Below are positions 1 to 5,101 of a stretch of DNA of 6,246 nt, piece after piece. Each line of letters begins with the position of its first letter. Position 1 is the first letter of the stretch. This DNA comes from Alphaproteobacteria bacterium. GTDB lineage: Bacteria; Pseudomonadota; Alphaproteobacteria; Micropepsales; Micropepsaceae. The notes beneath the pieces were generated by a model. That model saw nothing but the letters and a program-made list of their open reading frames with translations, was not told where the DNA came from and searched no databases. The position numbers and the translations under genes were made by a program. Location: the NCBI GenBank assembly GCA_019508105.1, contig JAEKMB010000318.1:1-6246 (forward strand), read 5' to 3'.

Positions 1-2697
1 CAGGTTGGGATTGTTCTCGGTCACATTGAAGTTGGAGCCGGATACGGTGGCAGTGGCGCCGCCCGGCAGCAAGCTGCCCAGGTCGGGCAGCGCCATCACA
101 AACGCCGCGGCGCCGCGGATCAGGAAATTGTCGGCCGGCTCCAAAACCGCGTTCACGGAGGGCAGGAAGTCGTGATAGGTGCGTGACAGCTGAGTGGTGA
201 TGATCGACTTGGCGACCGGATCGAAGCTGTAGCCCACCGAGTTCTGGGTGGTCTCGACATAGCGGCCGCCGATATTGCCGCGGAAGGGCACGCCATAGAA
301 TTGCGCATTCCAGTCAGCCTGGATCCAGCCGCCCATGTCGCTCTCATGCACAATACCGTTCTGGCTGAGGAACTGGCCCGGCCCCTGCTGGAAGGCGCCG
401 CAGCCCGGTGACACATTGCATGGCGCCGCGCCGGCCGCCTGCACGGTCTGGAAGGCGGTCTGGTTGAATATCTGGAACTGGTTGTTGAAGCCGTCGATGC
501 TGGGGACCGCCCAGACCGTCGGCGTGCCGGCTCCGACAGTGATGCCATGCAGATTGACCAGCTGGGAGTTGGCCGCCAGCGCGGCGTTGGTGGCGATCGC
601 CGCCGGAATGATATTGTCCTGGCTGGCGGTGGTGCCGTTGGTGCGCGCCGTAATGGTGGCGCTGTAGCCATAGTTCTTGTAATCGATGCCGCCCTTGACG
701 TTCAGCCAGTCGAACGCCTTCCAGGAAAAGTCAGCCTGGATGGTGCGATAGCTGTTATGGACGTAGTTCTGGCGCTCGCGGATTTGCGACAGGAACCAGC
801 CATTGGTCGATGTCACATCGACATTGCCGTAATTCAGTGCCGGAAGCCGGCTGAAGCCGCCGCGGTAATCGAAGGAATAGGGATTGGCCAGGCTGCCGGC
901 GCCGCCTGCCTGGCCGCCGGGGCACCCTGCGGTGGTACCGGTCGAAGAGGTGCCGGCGGTGCAGTCATAGTCCATCGTCAGAGTGGCCTGGATGGGATTG
1001 TTGTGGTTGGACTGGGAAAAGCCCAACAAGCCATGAACCTTCAGGACATCGCTGAATTCGTGGTTGGCATCCAGGGTGATTTCGGTGAAGCGGGTATCGA
1101 GATGGTCGAGGCGGTGCTCGGACCTCAGGCCCACATTGGTGGCCTGGACATAGTTCAGATTGTTGGTGGCGGGATCGACATTGTAATTCAGCACCCCGAT
1201 GCTGCCCAGGCCCAGAATGGGCGCGCCCAGACCCGCGATGGAGTTGCTGACATTGTTGTTGGAGAAGGACTCCGCTTCCAGATACGCCTCGTTGCGTACC
1301 ACCGCGAAATCGGCGAATAGCGCGTCCAGCGTAAAGAGGGTCTGATCGTCAGGCTGAAACTGCACTGAACCCGTCACGCCCAGGCGCTTTTCATGATTGG
1401 TGATGTCGTCATAGCGCGGAAAACGCGGATGGAAGGCTTCGTTCACAACGTCGTAATTGTTGGGCAGCGTGCCGGAATTGAAGTTGGCGCCGTTGGCGAC
1501 CGCTCCCACCGTTTGACGGTTGGGCGCGGTGGCGGAGGCCGCGGTGAAGGTCTGGGCCGGATTGGTCCCGGTTAGCGCGGCCGGCGGATTGAAGGCGACA
1601 TAGCCAAAACGCTGGCCGGCGGCGCATTGCGAAGATGCGCCCGTTACATTGGTAACGCAGCCGGCGATGTTGGGTGGGCTATGGGCGGCATTTTGCGCCG
1701 TGTTGTCGTTCTGGAAGCGCACCGAGCTGGAGCCGACTTCATTGGCGTTCTGGATCTGGTAGGCGGCTGAAACCAGCACGCCCAGCCTTCCGCCCATGAA
1801 AGTGTCGGAAACCAGCCCCGCAAAGCGCGGATTGAAGCTGCCCGACAGATTATTGTAGCCCGCCTGGCCCGAGGTCACGAGGGTGAAGCCGGGCTTGTCG
1901 AAGGGGTGGGCGGTATGCAGGTCCACCGTGGCGCCCAGCGAGCCTTCTTCCACTTCCGCGCTGGCCGTCTTGTGGACGGTCAGCTGGCTGAACAGTTCGG
2001 AGGCGAAAACATTGAAGTCGAAGGAGCGGCCGCGATTGGCGCCGCCCGACACGTCTTCGGAACCGGTGGTGGCCAGCGCCTCCATGCCGTTGATGCGCAC
2101 GCGGGTGAAGGTGGAGTTGAGGCCGCGCACCGAGATCTGGCGCCCCTCGCCCTGGTCGCGCGCCAGGGTGATGCCGGGAATGCGTTGCAGGGATTCCGAA
2201 ACATTGAGGTCGGGGAACTTGGCGATGTCTTCGGCCAGAATGCTGTCGGACACGTCCAGCGACTGGCGCTTCATGTCCAATGACTGTTCAAGGCTGGAAC
2301 GGAAGCCGTTGACCACCAGATTTTCTACCGGCGCCGGTGCGCCACCGACGGTCTGCGGCACCTGCTCGACCGCCCGGCGCATGAAAGGGCGGCGGACGAT
2401 CAGTCCATTGGAGCCGTCGGAAACCACTTCCAGGTCGGTACCGCGGGTCAGCATGGAAACCGCCTGGCGAGCGTCCATCTCGCCGGAGATGGCGGGCGCC
2501 TTGAGGCCTTCCACCGATTCCGGGGTGAAGAGAATGCTTTCGCCCGTCTTCTGCGCCACGCTGCGCAGCGCGTCAGACATGGGCTGTTCCTGCAAGGACA
2601 GTTTGGTGTCCTGGGCGGCGGCGGCGGCGTTGATGGACAGGACGGCGACACCGCCGAACAGGACCGAGCGCAGCGCGCTCCAGCGTGATATGGCCAT
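1..2697 (-). CDS. TonB-dependent outer-membrane receptor with N-terminal STN signalling domain (C-terminus cut off by window edge)
   Basis: The reading frame is open for 899 codons from ATG at 2697 to base 1 with no stop, so the C-terminal barrel strands are missing. The order is: signal peptide (about residues 1-28, ending in an Ala run before QD); STN domain (about 32-103), the periplasmic signalling module of FecA-like transducers; a TonB-box-like segment VENLVVNG (124-131); plug (about 140-265) with SESLQRIPGI, RDQGEGRQISVRGL and RINGMEA, typical of the Xanthomonas/Caulobacter receptor type; then the beta-barrel. Near the left edge, TENNPNL resembles the conserved late-barrel NPxL motif. 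The protein takes up a ligand across the outer membrane using TonB energy, and through STN should signal to the FecR encoded just upstream. Six cysteines form three close pairs (347/358, 579/592, 760/766). The substrate is not recognisable. The start is supported by a good ribosome binding site and by the signal peptide directly after it. Confidence 0.96.
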   Translation of the reverse strand, partial: MAISRWSALRSVLFGGVAVLSINAAAAAQDTKLSLQEQPMSDALRSVAQKTGESILFTPESVEGLKAPAISGEMDARQAVSMLTRGTDLEVVSDGSNGLIVRRPFMRRAVEQVPQTVGGAPAPVENLVVNGFRSSLEQSLDMKRQSLDVSDSILAEDIAKFPDLNVSESLQRIPGITLARDQGEGRQISVRGLNSTFTRVRINGMEALATTGSEDVSGGANRGRSFDFNVFASELFSQLTVHKTASAEVEEGSLGATVDLHTAHPFDKPGFTLVTSGQAGYNNLSGSFNPRFAGLVSDTFMGGRLGVLVSAAYQIQNANEVGSSSVRFQNDNTAQNAAHSPPNIAGCVTNVTGASSQCAAGQRFGYVAFNPPAALTGTNPAQTFTAASATAPNRQTVGAVANGANFNSGTLPNNYDVVNEAFHPRFPRYDDITNHEKRLGVTGSVQFQPDDQTLFTLDALFADFAVVRNEAYLEAESFSNNNVSNSIAGLGAPILGLGSIGVLNYNVDPATNNLNYVQATNVGLRSEHRLDHLDTRFTEITLDANHEFSDVLKVHGLLGFSQSNHNNPIQATLTMDYDCTAGTSSTGTTAGCPGGQAGGAGSLANPYSFDYRGGFSRLPALNYGNVDVTSTNGWFLSQIRERQNYVHNSYRTIQADFSWKAFDWLNVKGGIDYKNYGYSATITARTNGTTASQDNIIPAAIATNAALAANSQLVNLHGITVGAGTPTVWAVPSIDGFNNQFQIFNQTAFQTVQAAGAAPCNVSPGCGAFQQGPGQFLSQNGIVHESDMGGWIQADWNAQFYGVPFRGNIGGRYVETTQNSVGYSFDPVAKSIITTQLSRTYHDFLPSVNAVLEPADNFLIRGAAAFVMALPDLGSLLPGGATATVSGSNFNVTENNPNL

Positions 2698-2702
2698 GAA
2701 TT

Positions 2703-2709
2703 CCCCTCT
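2703..2709 (-). promoter_or_regulatory. Ribosome binding site of the TonB-dependent receptor gene
   Basis: On the minus strand AGAGGGG lies 5 nt before the ATG at 2697. It supports this start, and the receptor gene therefore has its own strong site rather than relying on coupling to fecR, which ends 81 nt upstream. Confidence 0.7.
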
Positions 2710-2714
2710 GGCTT

Positions 2715-2731
2715 CGGCCGCTGATGGGCCG
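2715..2731 (-). other. Small inverted repeat just upstream of the receptor ribosome binding site
   Basis: CGGCC and GGCCG pair across a 7-nt loop, 5 nt upstream of the AGAGGGG site. In the mRNA this would be a short all-GC stem close to the receptor's translation start. It could tune ribosome access, but a 5-bp stem is common by chance in DNA this GC-rich. Confidence 0.3.
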
Positions 2732-2752
2732 CTATGGAGAAGAGACGTTCGG

Positions 2753-2771
2753 GGCGGGGACTTTCCCCACC
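2753..2771. other. Intercistronic hairpin between fecR and the receptor gene; terminator-like when read on the plus strand
   Basis: In the operon mRNA (minus strand), GGUGGGGA and UCCCCGCC form an 8-bp stem with one U-G wobble around a 3-nt loop, starting 7 nt after the FecR stop codon. On the minus strand the A-rich stretch precedes the stem, so it is not an intrinsic terminator there and would more likely affect mRNA stability or expression ratio. On the plus strand the stem has one C-A mismatch but is followed directly by TCTTTTTT (2772-2779), so it could end antisense transcription. Both roles are inferred. Confidence 0.45.
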
Positions 2772-2778
2772 TCTTTTT

Positions 2779-3735
2779 TCAGGGTTCCGAATCGGCCGTG
2801 AGCATCAGGGTATCCCCCGCCTGGCGGACATCGATGGGAAGCAGCTTGGAAAGGGCGCGGGCAAAGGCGGCATTGTCGCCCACCCGGTACATGCCGCTGA
2901 CTTTCAGGCTCGCCACGCTGGGGTCCGCCGCCAGCTTGACGGTGGAATAGCGGTTCATTTCCTCCACCGCATGGGCGAGGTCTTCCTTGTCGAACATCTC
3001 ATAGCCCGTCTGCCAGGCGAGCACATGGCTGAGGTCGGGCTTGTCGCGCTTTTCCACCTCGCTGGAGGCGACCAGGCGGTCGCCGGCCCTGAGCCTTGCG
3101 CCCTCCCCGCCCCCGGGCGCGGCCGGTTTCACATCGGCTTCGCCATGGATCAACACCACCTGGACCTGGCCGTCCTGGCAGCGCACATCAAAATTGCAGC
3201 GTGTGGCCACGATCCTGTGCTCCGCCGCCTCGACGATGAAAGGGCGTTTGGCATCGGGTACGACGCGGAAATTTGCCCGACCATACTGCATGTCCACAGT
3301 GCGGGCGGTTTCGCTGAACGACACGGACATGCGGGTCTGGGCATCCAGGAAAAGCTGGCTGCCGTCATCCAGCGACACATGCTTCTGCTCGCCCACATCG
3401 GTCTCATAGACCTTGGCGTTGGCCGGGCGCCAGAACAGGACGCTGCTGCCCGTAACCGCGAGAATCCCCATCCCCGCCAGAAGCGCGCGGCGGCTGGCAA
3501 CGGAACGGACGGGCGGGGTGCGGCGAAAATCCCTGCGCAGATCGCTCAGACCGCCGACATCGCTCCAGGCCCGGTCCACCGCCTCGAAAGCGTCGGCATG
3601 TTGCGGGCTGGCCGCCAGCCAGGCGCGGAATGCCGCCTCGTCCGCCGCGTCGCGGTCATCGGCATGCAGCCGCGCCAGCCAAGCGGCGGCTTCCGCCCGG
3701 GTCTGGGGTGCTGGCAGCGGGTCGCGCTTTTTCAC
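2779..3735 (-). CDS. FecR-type anti-sigma / sigma regulator, single-pass inner-membrane protein
   Basis: Numbered from GTG at 3735 (318 aa). Residues about 10-62 are the cytoplasmic DUF4880-type sigma-binding domain, with WLARL and FRAWLAASPQHADAF. A single membrane segment follows (about 85-102), preceded by SRRALLAG with an arginine pair (82-83) that resembles a Tat signal. The periplasmic FecR domain (about 108-201) contains VSLDDGSQLFLDAQT. The C-terminus (about 243-313) looks like the STN-like DUF4974 domain. The length is usual for the family. It should hold or activate the neighbouring sigma factor and receive the signal from the receptor's STN domain. An in-frame ATG at 3750 gives five more residues but has no Shine-Dalgarno. 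The GTG has GGAGGG 3 nt upstream and overlaps the sigma stop as GTGA, so I prefer it. The family assignment is firm and the exact start is likely rather than certain. Confidence 0.95.
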   Translation of the reverse strand: MKKRDPLPAPQTRAEAAAWLARLHADDRDAADEAAFRAWLAASPQHADAFEAVDRAWSDVGGLSDLRRDFRRTPPVRSVASRRALLAGMGILAVTGSSVLFWRPANAKVYETDVGEQKHVSLDDGSQLFLDAQTRMSVSFSETARTVDMQYGRANFRVVPDAKRPFIVEAAEHRIVATRCNFDVRCQDGQVQVVLIHGEADVKPAAPGGGEGARLRAGDRLVASSEVEKRDKPDLSHVLAWQTGYEMFDKEDLAHAVEEMNRYSTVKLAADPSVASLKVSGMYRVGDNAAFARALSKLLPIDVRQAGDTLMLTADSEP

Positions 3736-4214
3736 CAGCCCTCCGTCCATTCGGTGAGGAACAGGGCGGCCTTGGCGATATGTTTTTCCACCGCGCTCTG
3801 GCTGATTCCCAGCTGCTCGGCGATTTCGCGGTACTTCATGTCGTCGAGTCGATGCATCAGGAATACTTCGCGGGTGCGTGGCGTCAGGCGGGAAAGACCC
3901 TCCCGGACCCTCTCTAGACGAACGCGGGCGGCCAAAACCTCATCCTGCAGGGGCGAATTTTCCTGAAGGCCTGCATCTTCGGGCGCGACATCGGCGATAA
4001 AGCGATCATGGCGGTAATTGTCCACGCCGATATTCACCGCCGTCCGCACCAGGAAAGCGCCAACATTTTCAACCGTCTGCTGGGCGCGATAGCGCAGCAG
4101 GCGCAGGTAAGCGGCATGCAGAAGCTCTTCCGGATCGGCGCGGCCGCGGGTTCGCGTCCTGACTTCCCTGATCAGCCTGTTCCAGAATTCGCGGTTTACC
4201 GGAATGTCGGACAT
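3732..4214 (-). CDS. ECF (FecI-type) RNA polymerase sigma factor
   Basis: The protein is 160 aa, typical of FecI-like ECF sigma factors. The sigma-2 region covers about residues 12-70, with DPEELLHAAYLRLL, then AFLVRTAVNIGVDNYRHDR (core binding and -10 recognition). A short linker rich in acidic residues (about 71-95) precedes sigma-4 (about 98-152), with LSRLTPRTREVFLMHRLD and the helix-turn-helix YREIAEQLGISQSAVEKHI for -35 recognition. It is the first gene of a sigma-FecR-receptor operon and its stop overlaps the fecR start. The frame stays open upstream to an ATG at 4517, but that extension reads as non-family sequence through the intergenic region. ATG 4214 begins directly before the sigma-2 domain and has a G-rich GGGGGAG at 4223-4217, unusually close to the start (2 nt). 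The regulon cannot be told from the window; control of the receptor gene is the natural inference. Confidence 0.95.
   Translation of the reverse strand: MSDIPVNREFWNRLIREVRTRTRGRADPEELLHAAYLRLLRYRAQQTVENVGAFLVRTAVNIGVDNYRHDRFIADVAPEDAGLQENSPLQDEVLAARVRLERVREGLSRLTPRTREVFLMHRLDDMKYREIAEQLGISQSAVEKHIAKAALFLTEWTEGW
3739..3744 (-). promoter_or_regulatory. Ribosome binding site deciding the fecR start, inside the sigma gene
   Basis: GGAGGG on the minus strand sits just upstream of GTG at 3735 and within the last codons of the sigma factor gene. The spacing is short: 3 nt after GGAGGG, or 4 nt after GGAGG. With the sigma stop TGA at 3734-3732 overlapping the GTG, this is a classic arrangement for translational coupling of sigma and anti-sigma. 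Confidence 0.55.
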
Positions 4215-4233
4215 GGCTCCCCCGAGCCGTATG

Positions 4234-4263
4234 ACTATAACGCTCAAGAATTCACCGGCACAA
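4234..4263 (-). promoter_or_regulatory. Candidate sigma-70-like promoter of the sigma-FecR-receptor operon
   Basis: On the minus strand TTGTGC (4263-4258) and TATAGT (4239-4234) are separated by 18 nt, each matching the housekeeping consensus at 4 to 5 of 6 positions. Transcription would start near 4227, giving a leader of only about 13 nt that consists mostly of the GGGGGAG motif before the ATG at 4214. This is a pattern match by eye. I could not see a confident FecI-type ECF promoter in the region. Confidence 0.35.
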
Positions 4264-4290
4264 ACCTGCGCCTTGCCGGCGGCCAAAGGC

Positions 4291-4309
4291 CAATGCCATT
4301 CCGGCATTG
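4291..4309. repeat. Perfect 7-bp palindrome upstream of the sigma operon promoter (possible operator)
   Basis: CAATGCC-N5-GGCATTG is a perfect inverted repeat. Its centre is about 73 bp upstream of the start site predicted for the sigma operon and about 230 bp upstream of the TPR start codon. The size and symmetry suit a dimeric DNA-binding regulator. No known operator consensus is recognised, and a chance occurrence cannot be excluded. Confidence 0.35.
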
Positions 4310-4520
4310 ATAACGCTGTTGTGGTGCAGTGCGGCATGACCCAAGCAATAGGATGCCTACGGATCAACCAGGGACGGCAAAATGCGCCTGCCTCTTTGTC
4401 AGGCAAATGCCCGCGGCGGCTGGTTTTTTTAATGTCCGCGCCCATTTTGTCCCGCGCCATGCGAACAGTGCGGGTGTAGATTCCGCGGCAAGGACTCCGC
4501 CAAGCGAACGGATCCATCCA

Positions 4521-4525
4521 GGGAG
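4521..4525 (+). promoter_or_regulatory. Ribosome binding site of the TPR gene
   Basis: GGGAG lies 6 nt before the ATG at 4532, which is good spacing. The codons that follow encode a signal peptide, so this start is well supported. Confidence 0.65.
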
Positions 4526-4531
4526 TGTTTC

Positions 4532-5098
4532 ATGAAACTGTTTCTCGCCATGGCGGGCTTCGCCGTTCTGCTGACTATGGCTGCGCAGGCCGCGCCGGAA
4601 ATCCAGCAGGTGATCTACAATGTCAGCGCCGCCACCAAATGTTCGGAGGCCGCCGCCGGGTTCGGTGAACTCAAGGATGGTCTTGCGGCTTGCGATACCG
4701 CCCTCAGCGATCCGCGCATGATCCATCGCGCCGCGCTGATGGTGGACCGCGGTGTGATCCAGGCAAGGTTGGGCAACAATGCCGCGGCACTAAGCGACTA
4801 TAACAGCGCCATCGCGCTGGATGCGACGCTGGGCGATGCCTATGTCAGCCGCGCCGGCGTACTGGTGGCGATGAAGCGCTATGACGAGGCCCGCACCGAT
4901 ATCGCGCAGGGCCTGGCGCTGAACGCCAGCAACCTGCATGCGGCCTATTACAGCCGTGCCGTGATCGAGGAAGAAAGCGGAGACGTCAAAGCTGCCTATC
5001 GCGATTATAACCAGGCGCTGGCGATCAAGCCGGATTTCGCGCCGGCCAGCCGCGAATTGTCCCGCTTCCGGCGCGTCAGCCGCACCTCGCGCGGCTGA
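4532..5098 (+). CDS. Small secreted (periplasmic) tetratricopeptide-repeat protein
   Basis: The protein is 188 aa. Residues 1-20 form a clean Sec signal peptide (MKLFLAMAGF then a hydrophobic core), with probable cleavage after AQA. No lipobox cysteine is present, so a soluble periplasmic protein is expected. Three consecutive TPR units follow at about 66-99, 100-133 and 134-167; the second and third show the usual pattern A-Y-x-x-R-A, a Gly or Lys-Arg turn and a final Pro/Asn-rich link (ALAIKPD). Before them is a stretch with C37 and C54 that could be disulfide-bonded across a helical hairpin resembling a degenerate extra TPR. The tail is Arg/Ser-rich. TPR proteins bind partner proteins; the partner here is unknown. 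The gene is transcribed alone, divergent from the sigma operon and convergent with the peptidase gene. The TPR fold is confident and the specific role is not known. Confidence 0.9.
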   Translation: MKLFLAMAGFAVLLTMAAQAAPEIQQVIYNVSAATKCSEAAAGFGELKDGLAACDTALSDPRMIHRAALMVDRGVIQARLGNNAAALSDYNSAIALDATLGDAYVSRAGVLVAMKRYDEARTDIAQGLALNASNLHAAYYSRAVIEEESGDVKAAYRDYNQALAIKPDFAPASRELSRFRRVSRTSRG

Positions 5099-5101
5099 TC
5101 A
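5096..5101. other. Shared stop-codon palindrome TGATCA at the convergent gene junction
   Basis: TGA (5096-5098) ends the plus-strand TPR gene, and TCA (5099-5101) is the TGA stop of the minus-strand peptidase gene. The two stops together make the palindrome TGATCA, with no base between the genes. There is no intergenic room for an intrinsic terminator, so each transcript must run into the opposite gene before ending. Confidence 0.9.

Larger units (their letters stand above)
4215..4531. other. 317-bp divergent intergenic region between the sigma gene and the TPR gene
   Basis: This region must hold the start signals for both directions. On the sigma side it contains the candidate promoter and the palindrome listed separately. 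Other visible elements are a short GGCC-AAA-GGCC repeat (4281-4291) next to the palindrome, an 8-base direct repeat ATAACGCT (4237-4244 and 4310-4317), a weak hairpin TGCCT/AGGCA (4389-4405) and a T7 run (4424-4430). TTTAAT (4428-4433) is a good -10 match for the plus-strand gene but lacks a -35 at a usable distance, so no TPR promoter is called. No convincing small ORF or RNA gene is seen. Confidence 0.6.

Noticed and set aside
1883..3966. Long plus-strand open frames (about 355 and 410 codons) opposite the receptor and FecR genes
   Set aside because: They lie antisense to clearly homologous genes, have low-complexity Arg/Ala/Gly-rich translations with no recognisable domains, and are typical mirror frames of GC-rich coding DNA.
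4237..4317. Direct repeat ATAACGCT at 4237-4244 and 4310-4317 as a paired binding site
   Set aside because: One 8-base repeat in about 300 bp is close to chance expectation, and one copy overlaps the candidate -10.
4389..4430. Possible intrinsic terminator: hairpin plus T7 run on the plus strand
   Set aside because: The 5-bp stem is separated from the T-run by 18 nt, the sequence directly before the T-run forms only a 3-bp stem, and no plus-strand gene ends upstream that would need it.
4215..4517. N-terminal extension of the sigma factor to the ATG at 4517
   Set aside because: It would add 101 residues of unrelated sequence before the sigma-2 domain, would extend through the whole divergent region to 15 bp from the TPR start codon, and gives a length unlike the family. 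The ATG at 4214 fits the domain boundary.
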